Shown here piece after piece: positions 48,075 through 56,175 of a DNA stretch of 64,000 bases. This DNA comes from Streptomyces bungoensis (GTDB taxonomy: Bacteria; Actinomycetota; Actinomycetes; Streptomycetales; Streptomycetaceae). The stretch covers positions 123,835 through 187,834 of the forward strand of contig NZ_KQ948861.1 of assembly GCF_001514215.1 (NCBI RefSeq), in the 5' to 3' direction. The translations under genes were made by a program, and so were the position numbers. Under the pieces are notes generated by a model, which was not told the origin of the DNA, did not search any database, and saw only the letters and a list, made by a program, of their open reading frames with translations. How positions within the stretch are numbered: position 1 is the first letter of the stretch; every line of letters begins with the position of its first letter.

Positions 48075-49433
48075 GTGAGCAGCTGGGCCGGCCGGACCGC
48101 CGCCGACATCGCCGCCGCCGTCCGAGCGAAGGAGGTCACGCCCCGGGAGGTGGTGGCGGAGCACCTCGCCCGGATCGAGCGGCTCGCCGGCCGGGTGGGT
48201 GCCTTCCGCGCGGTGCGGGCCGAGGCCGCACGCGCCGAGGCGGAGGAGCTGGGCGCGCGTCCGGACCTCGGCCGACTGCAGCTCGCGGGTGTGCCGGTGG
48301 CGGTGAAGGACAACCTGGCGGTGCGCGGCGAGGCGCATCGGGACGGCTCGGCCGCCACGCCGGACACGCCGGCCGCCGAGGACCACGCCACCGTGGCACG
48401 GCTGCGGGCGGCCGGCGCGGTGGTGGTCGGTCTGACGAACGTGCCCGAACTGTGCGTCTTCGGCACCACGGAGGGCGTGTACGGCACCGCCCGCAACCCG
48501 TGGGACACCTCCCGATCGGCCGGCGGCTCCTCCGGCGGGAGCGCGGCGGCGGTGGCCGCGGGCCTGGTGCCGCTGGCGCTCGGCAACGACGGCATGGGCT
48601 CGCTGCGCATCCCGGCGGCCAACTGCGGGCTGGTCACGCTGAAGCCGGGTAACGGGGTGGTTCCGGCGGGGATCGGCAACGGCGACTGGTTCGGCATGGC
48701 GGAGAACGGCCCGCTGGCCACCACGGTGGAGGACCTGCGGCTGATGCTCTCGGTCCTGGCGGACACGGAGTTCGCGCGGCGGGAGGAGCGGGCGCCGCGG
48801 CGGATCGCCGTCGCCCTGCGCAGCCCGCTCGCCGGGGTGCGCGTGAGCGCGCCGTACGCGAGCGCGGTCCGGGACGCGGCCGGGCTGCTGGCCGGGGCCG
48901 GCCACCGGGTCCGGCGGGCCGAACCGCCCTACCCGCTCTCCCTGGGCGTGACCTCGCTGCAGCACTGGACGGCCGGTACGGCGGTGGACGCGGAGGGCCT
49001 CGACCCGGCCCTGCTGGCCCGCCGGACCCGGGTGCACGCGGCCGTGGGCCGCCGCTTCGTGCGCTCCGTGCGCACCGGCGACCGGCGCGAGCGCCTGCGC
49101 GCCCGGCTGACGCCGTTCTTCACCGAGCACGACGTCCTGCTCACGCCGGCCCTCGCGCGCCGTTCCCCCAGGGCCGACGCGTGGCACGAGCGCGGCTGGC
49201 TGCGCAACGTCCTGGCCAACACCGCCTACTCGCCCTTCACCCCGCCGTGGAACCTGGCCGGGTGGCCCGCGATGGCCGTCCCCTTCGGCACCCTGCCGTC
49301 CGGCGCCCCCTGCGCCGTGCAGCTCGTGGGGCGCCCGGGCACGGAGGCGGACCTGCTGGCGCTGGCGGAGGAACTGGAGGGGCTGCGCCCGTGGCGCCGT
49401 ACCGCGCCCCTGGCCGAGGAGGCGGCCGGGTAG
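48075..49433 (+). CDS. Amidase-signature family enzyme
   Basis: 452 residues. The catalytic Ser-cisSer-Lys triad is visible: Lys in PVAVKDNLAV and the serines in SAGGSSGGSAAAVAAG. These enzymes hydrolyse amide bonds in various substrates, and this sequence has no feature (such as GatA neighbours) that would fix one. GTG 48075 starts at VSSWAGRTAADIA and has GAGGAG upstream; the open frame extends back to 47862 with low-complexity sequence. It is convergent with the 57-aa peptide gene, with three bases between the stop codons. Confidence 0.87.
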   Translation: MSSWAGRTAADIAAAVRAKEVTPREVVAEHLARIERLAGRVGAFRAVRAEAARAEAEELGARPDLGRLQLAGVPVAVKDNLAVRGEAHRDGSAATPDTPAAEDHATVARLRAAGAVVVGLTNVPELCVFGTTEGVYGTARNPWDTSRSAGGSSGGSAAAVAAGLVPLALGNDGMGSLRIPAANCGLVTLKPGNGVVPAGIGNGDWFGMAENGPLATTVEDLRLMLSVLADTEFARREERAPRRIAVALRSPLAGVRVSAPYASAVRDAAGLLAGAGHRVRRAEPPYPLSLGVTSLQHWTAGTAVDAEGLDPALLARRTRVHAAVGRRFVRSVRTGDRRERLRARLTPFFTEHDVLLTPALARRSPRADAWHERGWLRNVLANTAYSPFTPPWNLAGWPAMAVPFGTLPSGAPCAVQLVGRPGTEADLLALAEELEGLRPWRRTAPLAEEAAG

Positions 49434-49436
49434 CGG

Positions 49437-49610
49437 TCAGTCGACGCTGGGCAGGATGTGCGGCTCGGCGAGGTCGTCCTCGTAACCCGCCAGGCGGATC
49501 GGCGCGGAGCGCGCCCACACGTCGAGGCTGCCGAGTTCTCCGGGCCGGCGGCCCGCACCCTCGGTGCGTTCCGTGGGGCACTGTTCGCGTTTCGTCTTCT
49601 CCGGTGTCAC
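49437..49610 (-). CDS. 57-residue peptide of unknown family, strong ribosome-binding site
   Basis: GTG 49610 is preceded by a perfect AAGGAG six bases upstream. The peptide has a charged N-terminal half (TPEKTKREQ...) with one Cys, followed by a segment reading SLDVWARSAPIRLAGYED, then EPHILPSVD at the C-terminus. It has no signal peptide or membrane helix. The coherent, low-redundancy C-terminal half is unlike random high-GC translation. Short leader-plus-core layouts of this kind also occur in peptide natural product precursors, but no modifying enzyme is next to it, so that is a guess. The upstream region is AT-rich and probably holds its promoter. Confidence 0.65.
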   Translation of the reverse strand: MTPEKTKREQCPTERTEGAGRRPGELGSLDVWARSAPIRLAGYEDDLAEPHILPSVD

Positions 49611-49827
49611 CGCGCACTCCTTATGTGTCGGGTCACCCTCGGGCCTGCCGGACAGCCTGCGGTCCGGCACTCGTCACCCGCTCGGGTCTGGATGGAAAAC
49701 CAGTTCGGACGCGGTGGCGCCGGTGCTTCGTGCCGGAGCAGGCCGATGTGGACCGGCCCGCCCGGGACGGATGGTGGGTGTGGGTGGGACCCCGTACTGC
49801 TGTCCGTCCCCCTCAGATTAACCAAAT

Positions 49828-49843
49828 GAGCGGACACCCGCTC
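49828..49843. promoter_or_regulatory. GAGCGG-N4-CCGCTC dyad
   Basis: Perfect 6-base arms with a four-base spacer in the AT-rich spacer, placed where a repressor of the peptide gene could bind. It could also be a small hairpin. Confidence 0.3.
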
Positions 49844-49951
49844 GATAGGGAGTGCAAACAAGATGTAACTATCGGAGGTCAGCCGCGCTTCAATAACGCC
49901 CAATATGGGGCCGATTGCCGCAAAGCGCATCACTCACGTGCCGAACGAATC

Positions 49952-49984
49952 ACCCGCTCGGCCTAGCGGGCCGAACGGGTTTTC
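49952..49984 (+). terminator. Intrinsic terminator with T tract
   Basis: ACCCGCTCGGCC (49952-49963) pairs with GGCCGAACGGGT (49969-49980, one wobble) and is followed on the plus strand by TTTT. That orientation would stop a plus-strand transcript, although no clear plus-strand gene precedes it. On the minus strand it could also stop the SDR transcript. Confidence 0.5.
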
Positions 49985-50042
49985 GAGTCTCTTGGGTAGC
50001 GTCTCTCCTGCCTGACGGATCGCCAGGAGCCGAGCCCCGCGG

Positions 50043-51551
50043 TCACCACTTGCCCGGCGCGTAGTCCTTCAGGAAGACGCCGTACAGGTCCTCGCCCGCC
50101 TCGCCGCGCACGATCGGGTCGTACACGCGGGCCGCGCCGTCGACCAGGTCGAGGGGGGCGTGGAAGCCGGCCTCGGCGAGGCGCAGCTTGTCGTAGTGCG
50201 GCCGCTCGTCGGTGATCCAGCCGGTGTCCACGGAGGTCATGAGGATGCGGTCCGTCTCGAACATCTCGTGGGCGCTGGTCCGTGTCACCATGTTCATGGC
50301 GGCCTTCGCGGCGTTGGTGTTCGGGTGCCCGGCGCCCTTGTAGCCGCGGTTGAAGACGCCCTCCATCGCGGAGACGTTGACGACGTACGCGCGGCCGCCG
50401 GCCGCCTTCCTCGCGGCGTCGGCCATGGCCGGGCGCAGCGCGCTGATCAGGATGAACGGCGACGTGTAGTTGCACAGCTGGGTCTCGAGCAGCTCGACCG
50501 GCGAGATCTGGTCGATGGTCTGCACCCAGGTGTTGGTGTCGACGACGTCCGGGACGAGCCCGCCGGCGTCGATGGCGGTGCCGTCGAGGTGCCGGGCGAT
50601 GCTGGCGTTGCCCGCGACGAGGGCGAGGTCGGCGACCTTCTGCGCGTCCAGGCCGCTGGTGCCGAGGGGCAGCGCGGCGATGCCGTCGACGGCGCCGGAG
50701 TTGAAGGCGCCGATGACGTGGTGGGCGGGGAGTTCACCGGCGGGCAGCGGCGCGCTCTCGCCCTCGACCAGGGCCGCGTAGGCGGAGGGCAGACGGCGCA
50801 CGGTCTGCGTCGCGTTGTTGATCAGGATGTCGAGCGGACCCGCCTCGGTGACCTGCTCGGCCAGGGCCACGGCCTGCGCAGGGTCGCGCAGGTCGATCCC
50901 GACGACCTCCAGCCGGTGCAGCCAGTCCGCCGAGTCCTCCATCGCCTTGAACCGGCGGATGGCGTCCTTCGGGAAGCGGGTCGTGATGGTCGTGTGGGCG
51001 CCGTCGCGCAGCAGCCGGAGCGCGATGTACATGCCGATCTTGGCGCGGCCACCGGTGAGCAGGGCACGCTTGCCGGTGAGGTCGGTGCGGGCGTCGCGCC
51101 GGGCGCGGTTCTCGGCGGCGCAGTCCGGGCAGAGCTGGTGGTAGAAGTAGTCGACCTCGACGTACCGCTGCTTGCAGGTGTAGCAGGAGCGCGGGCGCTG
51201 GAGTATCCCGGCGATGCGGCCCTCCTCGACCTTCGAGGAGGGCAGGACGCCCTCGGTCTCGTCGTCGATGCGCTCGGCGGAGCCGGTGGCGGTGGCCTCG
51301 GTGACCGCGCGGTCGTGGGCGGTCTTGGCGGCGCGGCGCTCCTGGCGGCGGCGCTGCTTGACCGTACGGTAGATGTGCGAGGTCGCCCGGCGCACCATGA
51401 CGGCGTCGGGGTGGTCGACGTCGAGCCGGTCGAGCTCCTCGAGCACGCTCAGGCAGACGGCCAGCCGCTCCGGGTCGATACCGGGCCCGTAGACCACGTC
51501 GTCCACGGACGCGGCGTCCATGGCCGCCGAGCCGTCCTCTGTCACCGTCAT
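50043..51551 (-). CDS. SDR-fold protein with an N-terminal zinc ribbon
   Basis: 502 residues, far longer than a classical SDR (about 250). The first 120 residues are helical and basic (RTVKQRRRQERRAAK). A zinc ribbon follows at about 127-150 (CYTC...CPDC). The SDR domain starts near 165 with TGGRAKIGMYIALRLL, where the third Gly of TGxxxGIG is Lys, and has DILINNATQTV. The catalytic Ser seems present (NVSAMEG), but the YxxxK motif reads T-NAAK, so the Tyr is lost. A redox role is therefore doubtful. ATG 51551 has GGGAAAG upstream. The zinc ribbon may bind a nucleic acid or another protein. Confidence 0.83.
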   Translation of the reverse strand: MTVTEDGSAAMDAASVDDVVYGPGIDPERLAVCLSVLEELDRLDVDHPDAVMVRRATSHIYRTVKQRRRQERRAAKTAHDRAVTEATATGSAERIDDETEGVLPSSKVEEGRIAGILQRPRSCYTCKQRYVEVDYFYHQLCPDCAAENRARRDARTDLTGKRALLTGGRAKIGMYIALRLLRDGAHTTITTRFPKDAIRRFKAMEDSADWLHRLEVVGIDLRDPAQAVALAEQVTEAGPLDILINNATQTVRRLPSAYAALVEGESAPLPAGELPAHHVIGAFNSGAVDGIAALPLGTSGLDAQKVADLALVAGNASIARHLDGTAIDAGGLVPDVVDTNTWVQTIDQISPVELLETQLCNYTSPFILISALRPAMADAARKAAGGRAYVVNVSAMEGVFNRGYKGAGHPNTNAAKAAMNMVTRTSAHEMFETDRILMTSVDTGWITDERPHYDKLRLAEAGFHAPLDLVDGAARVYDPIVRGEAGEDLYGVFLKDYAPGKW

Positions 51552-52226
51552 CGCGCTGCCGCTTTCCCTGATCACCCGCGCGGCGCTCCGACCCGCGCCC
51601 GCCACCGAACGCGGAAGTCTACGGAGCCTGCGGCCACAGCACCAAACCCGGGCCCTGGGGAAGCGGCTGCGGCTGCGGCCGGGGGCGGTGGCCGCGGGTC
51701 GCCGACGCGGCGGGGTGGATCACGAGCGGCCTGTGGGGGGCCTCGCCGTCGGCGGCTGCGGGGGCCGGGCCGCGAAGGATGCCAGACCACGGCACCGCCT
51801 GAATACGCCGCGTGCGGAGCGGTGCCACACCGGCGCCGGCCAGCCACCCGCACCCGCCGAGAAGGCGGCGCGCCCGCGTCCCACCGCGGGTGTGCGGATG
51901 AGGTCGGCGGGCACCCTCGTGGAGGCCGGGCGAGAGCGTGGTCACACCGGCGCCTCGGCCGCCCACGGCGGGCAGGTCCGGTGCCGGCCGTCCCCGCCGA
52001 CGCACCCGGAAGAACCCCGCACCAGGGGCCCCCGGCGGCGGTCGACGGCGCGGCCGCCGCCCCGGCACCCTCTCGCGCCCCCGCGCCCCGCGCGAGAGCG
52101 CGCGCCCGCGGGACCCGCAGCCCCAGCCGTCAACCGCGACGCCACCTCGCCGCAGGCCACCCGCACCAGGCGGCGGACGCCGCACGGGTGCGGGCGGGAG
52201 GCCTGAGCCCGACCGGGAACCGCCGC
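51552..52226. other. Non-coding spacer
   Basis: 675 bases upstream of the SDR gene and downstream of the WS/DGAT gene. All frames give Arg/Pro/Ala-rich strings without recognisable domains. Nothing was identified apart from the probable SDR promoter near 51552-51610. Confidence 0.5.
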
Positions 52227-53570
52227 TCAGCGGTCGCAGACCGCCAGCAGCAGCCTCACCTCGTCCGACACCGCCCGGGCGAACACGTCGAGGTCCGGTA
52301 CGGCCTGCGCGTCGGCGACCAGCCCGTAGTGCACGCGCCCGCGGTACGTCGAGATGGCGACCGCGAGTGCCTGCCCCGGCGCCAGCGGGGCCAGCGGAAA
52401 CACCTCCGTCAGCTCCTGGCCGCCCAGCCGCAGCCCGAGCCCCGGCAGCGGGACGCTGGTGACGAGGATGTCGAACCAGAGCCGCGCGGCCTGCCCGACC
52501 AGCGGCCCGCCGAGCCGGTGGCCGAGCGCGGGGACGTGGTCGGCCAGCAGCGCCACCGCGCCGGCGCCCCGGTTCGGCCCCGCGTCCTTGTTGCGGAGCA
52601 TCCCGGTGCGCACGGTGTCGAGCCGGCGGACCGGGTCGGGCTCGTCGACCGGAAGCCGTATCAGGTAACCGGAGAGCCGGTTGCCCTGTGGGTGCGCGGT
52701 GCGCGGACGGCGCCGGGAGACCGGGATGAGAGCGCGCGGCGCCACACCCTCGCTGCCGTCGCCCCGCTCGTCCAGCCACCGGCGCAGCGCACCGGCGACG
52801 ACGGCGATCAGCACGTCGTTGACCGTGCCGCCGGCGCTCTTGCGGACCCGGTGGACGTCGTCGATGTCCAGCACGACCCCGGCGGTGCGCCGGGTCCCGC
52901 TGGGCGCGGAGGTCAGCGCGGAGGACGGGCGCATACCGAGCGTGGACCGCGCGAGGGAGGCGCCGATGTCCAGGGCCCGGCCGACGTCGGACAGCGCGCC
53001 CCTGACCAGCCCGGGCACCAGGCCGGGCAGTCTGCGCACGTCGGACAGCACGTCGGTGAGCAGCCCGCGCGGCGGCTCGACGGCCCGGGGGGCGCGCTCG
53101 GGCAGCTCCACCGGATCGAGCACCCCGGCGGCCAGCTTCAGGGCGCGCAGGCCGTCGGCGAGGGCGTGGTGGAACTTGAACAGCACGGCGAACGAGACAC
53201 CGTCCTCGCCGGGCAGCACGTGCGCCTCCCACGGCGGCCGGTCGCGCTCCAGCGGGCGTTCCATCAGCCGGCCCGCGACCGCGTGGAAGTCGGCGGTCGG
53301 CGCGTGCAGCCGCACGTGGTGGAGGGGGTCGAAGTCGGGGTCCGTCTCGCGGGTGGCGCCGCCGAAGGCGAGGGGCTGCCAGACGTCCCGGATGCGCATG
53401 CGCAGGCCGGGCACGGCGGCGGCCCGGGACGCGAGCAGGTCGGCGGCGTGGGCGCCCGCGGTGGGCGAGTGCGCTCCGAAGACGCCGAGCGCTCCGAGGT
53501 GCATCGGGTGCCGGGCGGACTCGATGTTCCAGAAGGCCAGGTCGAGAGGTGCGAGCAGGTCGGAAGTCAA
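52227..53570 (-). CDS. Wax ester synthase / diacylglycerol acyltransferase (WS/DGAT)
   Basis: 447 residues. The catalytic HHxxxDG motif is HHALADG, and the second conserved block includes GTVNDVLIAVVAGALRRWL. The enzyme transfers acyl-CoA to diacylglycerol or fatty alcohols, making storage triacylglycerol or wax esters at the membrane. The start is TTG 53570, with GAGG six bases upstream and no other good start nearby. From memory, the S. coelicolor counterpart at this locus is SCO0958, the main TAG-forming enzyme there. The gene is downstream of a GH92 gene but separated by a terminator. Confidence 0.9.
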   Translation of the reverse strand: MTSDLLAPLDLAFWNIESARHPMHLGALGVFGAHSPTAGAHAADLLASRAAAVPGLRMRIRDVWQPLAFGGATRETDPDFDPLHHVRLHAPTADFHAVAGRLMERPLERDRPPWEAHVLPGEDGVSFAVLFKFHHALADGLRALKLAAGVLDPVELPERAPRAVEPPRGLLTDVLSDVRRLPGLVPGLVRGALSDVGRALDIGASLARSTLGMRPSSALTSAPSGTRRTAGVVLDIDDVHRVRKSAGGTVNDVLIAVVAGALRRWLDERGDGSEGVAPRALIPVSRRRPRTAHPQGNRLSGYLIRLPVDEPDPVRRLDTVRTGMLRNKDAGPNRGAGAVALLADHVPALGHRLGGPLVGQAARLWFDILVTSVPLPGLGLRLGGQELTEVFPLAPLAPGQALAVAISTYRGRVHYGLVADAQAVPDLDVFARAVSDEVRLLLAVCDR

Positions 53571-53671
53571 GGGGGTGCCTCGCGTCGACGACGGATGGAT
53601 TTATGCAGTCAATCCCTGCGAACCGATTACGGTCAAGTACGATCGAGCTACGCTCAGTTAACTCCAGATTA

Positions 53672-53711
53672 AGTCCCGCCCCCGGGAGATCAAGGGGAAA
53701 GGGGCGGGACT
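53672..53711 (-). terminator. Hairpin after the GH92 gene
   Basis: AGTCCCGCCCC (53672-53682) pairs perfectly with GGGGCGGGACT (53701-53711), 17 bases past the GH92 stop codon. Confidence 0.65.
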
Positions 53712-53727
53712 CAGGGGATATCCGAGG

Positions 53728-56049
53728 TCACTTCAGCACCGGAGGTGCCGCTTCGGGTGACGTACCCCACTCGGACGGGCGCGGGCCGACCGTGAAGTCG
53801 ACCGAGCGCAGCCGGCGCAGCGCACCCGTCGTCAGGTAGGTCCGGGCGTGCGGCCTGCCGTCCGTGCGGACGGCCTGGACGTACCGGTCCGTCGCCGTGG
53901 TGCCGGGAGCGGTGACCGTGAGCCGGCCGCCCGGCCAGAAGCGGCGGTCCAGGGTGAGGTCGACGCGGTCGAAGACCGGTGTGGACAGTCCCCAGGTGTC
54001 GTATCCGGGCTGGATCGGGAAGAGCCCGATCGACGCCAGCACGTGCCAGGCGGACATGGTGCCGAGGTCGTCGTTGCCGGTCATGCCGGTGGGCCCGTCG
54101 GTGAAGAGGGTGAGGGCCGCGTGCACGACGTCCGTGGTCTTCCAGGGCCGGCCGGTGGCCAGGTAGGTGTAGGGCGCGATGAGGTCGGGCTCGTTCATCG
54201 GGTTGTACTTGTCGGCGTTGTAGTAGTCGTACGCGTCGCCGTGCACCCACACCTCCCGCGCGGTCCCCGCGGGGTCGGCGAGCAGCCGGTCGTAGGCGAA
54301 GAAGGCGTCCAGGCGCGCGTCGGCCGCGCGCTTGCCGCCGATCAGGCCGATCATGCCGGGCAGGTCCTGCGGGACCAGCCACTGGTACTGCCAGGCCGTG
54401 CCCTCGTGGAAGCCGGGGCTGCGCGCCGGGTCGGGCGAGCCGGTGAAGGCGCCGGAACCGTCGCGGGGGCGGAAGAAGCCGGTCGAGGGGTCGAAGACGT
54501 TGCGGTAGTTCTGCGCACGGGCGGCGTAGCGGGCGGCGTCCTCCGGGTGGCCGAGACCGCGGGCCATCTGGGCGAGCATCGCGTCGGCGAGGGCGTACTC
54601 CAGGGTGACGGAGGCGCCGTGGTGGTAGTCGGAGTCACCCATCTTGGCCAGGGGGCGGTTCCAGATGTAGGGCGCGAAACCGTGCGCGAGGTACTCGCCG
54701 TTGGCCTCCCGGCCGATACCCGGGTAGCCGGCGGGCGGCACCCCGTCGGCGTTCTTCCTCAGCGCCCGGTACGCCCTCTCCTCGAACCCCTTGAGCAGGC
54801 CCATCTGGTAGGCGGTGGTCAGGAACGGGGTGACCGGGTCGCCGCTCATCACGTTCGTCTCCACCGGGCCGTAGCCCCACTTGGGCAGCCAGCCGCCGTC
54901 CTCGTCGACCCGCACCACCGACCGCGCCATGTCGCGGGCCTCGCGCGGCGCGAGCAGGGCGAGGAGCTGGGCCTGGGTGCGGTAGGTGTCCCACAGGGAC
55001 CAGTTCTGGTAGTACGTGAAGCCGCGGGCCCGGTGGATCCGGCGGTCCCAGCCGGTGTAGCGGCCGTCGGCGTCGCTGCCGGTGTTCGGCGCGAGGAACG
55101 AGCGGTACAGCGACGAGTAGAAGGCGCGGCGGCGGACCGGGTCGCCGCCCTGGACGCGGACGCGGGCGAGCCGCCGCTCCCACTCCTCGCGCGCCCGGTC
55201 GCGAACCGCCTCGAAGGACCGGCCGCCCTCCGCTTGCAGGTTGAGGGCCGCGCCGCGCGCGTCGACGTACGACAGGGCGGTGGTCGCCTCGACCGTGCGG
55301 TCCCTCGTCGTGTCGAAGCGGACGTAGGCGCCGCCGCTCCCGGTGCGGGCGCCCGGGGTGACGTCCCGGCCGGTCCAGGTGCCGTAGGCGGTGAAGGGAC
55401 GGTTGAAGCGGGTGATCGTGTGGACGGTGTAGGGGCCGGTGTCGCGGCAGAAGCCGTGGCCGGTGACGGTGGTGCGCACGGTGTGGTCGTCGAGGACCTC
55501 GACCGTGCTGGACACCGGCTTGTGCAGCGCCTGGGCCGCGTTCAGCAGCACGTTGGCCCGGTCGGTGGCCGGGAAGGTGTAGCGCTGGACGCCGGTGCGG
55601 GCGGTCGCCGTCAGCTCGGCGCCGATCCCGGAGTTCAGTCCGACGCGGTAGTAGCCGGGGCTCGCCTCCTCGTTCTCGTGCGAGAAACCGGCGGCGTACC
55701 GGGCGTAGTCCGTCTGCGTGACCTCACCCGTGGTGGGCAGCACCGGCAGGTCGCCGCCGATGCGGCAGCCGACGCCGGAGAGGTGGACGAGGGAGAAGCC
55801 GCGGATGCGGTGCTGCGTGTAGTCGTAGCCGGTGTTGTGCCCGGTGTCCGGGGAGAGCTGCACCATGCCGAAGGGCACGGCGGCGCCGGGGAAGGTGTTG
55901 CCCTCGTTCTGGCTCCCGATGAAGGGGTTGACCAGGTCGGTGAGGTGGCCGTCGGTCCGCTCGGCGGCGCGTGCGGACGGGGTGGCGAGCAGCGTGGACG
56001 CTGCCATCACCCCGGCCAGGCACAGCCGTGTGCGCCGGGTCCCTCTCAT
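53728..56049 (-). CDS. GH92 alpha-1,2-mannosidase, secreted
   Basis: 773 residues. A signal peptide ends near TPSARAAE. The GH92 fold follows, with 'VNPFIGSQNEGNTFPGA' close to the N-terminus, 'GCRIGGDLPVLP', the central 'YYQNWSLWDTYRTQ', and 'GNDDLGTMSAWHVLASIGLFPIQPG' (split over the active-site loop) near the end. These Ca-dependent exo-mannosidases trim alpha-1,2-linked mannose from glycans. No carbohydrate-binding module is present. ATG 56049 has GGAGG nine bases upstream. A GH38 mannosidase pseudogene lies 6 kb away, so mannoside use may once have been broader. Confidence 0.92.
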   Translation of the reverse strand: MRGTRRTRLCLAGVMAASTLLATPSARAAERTDGHLTDLVNPFIGSQNEGNTFPGAAVPFGMVQLSPDTGHNTGYDYTQHRIRGFSLVHLSGVGCRIGGDLPVLPTTGEVTQTDYARYAAGFSHENEEASPGYYRVGLNSGIGAELTATARTGVQRYTFPATDRANVLLNAAQALHKPVSSTVEVLDDHTVRTTVTGHGFCRDTGPYTVHTITRFNRPFTAYGTWTGRDVTPGARTGSGGAYVRFDTTRDRTVEATTALSYVDARGAALNLQAEGGRSFEAVRDRAREEWERRLARVRVQGGDPVRRRAFYSSLYRSFLAPNTGSDADGRYTGWDRRIHRARGFTYYQNWSLWDTYRTQAQLLALLAPREARDMARSVVRVDEDGGWLPKWGYGPVETNVMSGDPVTPFLTTAYQMGLLKGFEERAYRALRKNADGVPPAGYPGIGREANGEYLAHGFAPYIWNRPLAKMGDSDYHHGASVTLEYALADAMLAQMARGLGHPEDAARYAARAQNYRNVFDPSTGFFRPRDGSGAFTGSPDPARSPGFHEGTAWQYQWLVPQDLPGMIGLIGGKRAADARLDAFFAYDRLLADPAGTAREVWVHGDAYDYYNADKYNPMNEPDLIAPYTYLATGRPWKTTDVVHAALTLFTDGPTGMTGNDDLGTMSAWHVLASIGLFPIQPGYDTWGLSTPVFDRVDLTLDRRFWPGGRLTVTAPGTTATDRYVQAVRTDGRPHARTYLTTGALRRLRSVDFTVGPRPSEWGTSPEAAPPVLK

Positions 56050-56175
56050 GTCGGATGACCTCCGAAGGTTCGACATCGTTGCCTGCATCGTGGCGGGCGA
56101 ACGAGGTGAACCCGGGCATTCCGGGAGGGAGGGGCGGAACGCGTCGCGGGGAACGTCTGTCTGAGGGGGCGTCGG

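Larger units (their letters stand above)
49611..50042. other. AT-rich spacer with operator-like dyads
   Basis: 432 bases between the peptide gene and the SDR gene, all read away on the minus strand. From about 49810 to 50010 the base composition drops well below that of the neighbours. On the minus strand TTGAAG and TAGTTA, 16 bases apart (around 49870-49895), could be the peptide promoter. A GAGCGG-N4-CCGCTC dyad (49828-49843) lies just downstream of it. A 36-codon plus-strand frame (49905-50015) has no ribosome-binding site at the proper distance. Confidence 0.5.

Noticed and set aside
49905..50015. 36-codon plus-strand frame in the AT-rich spacer as a gene
   Set aside because: GGAGG is about 27 bases from its ATG, too far, and the frame runs through the terminator hairpin.
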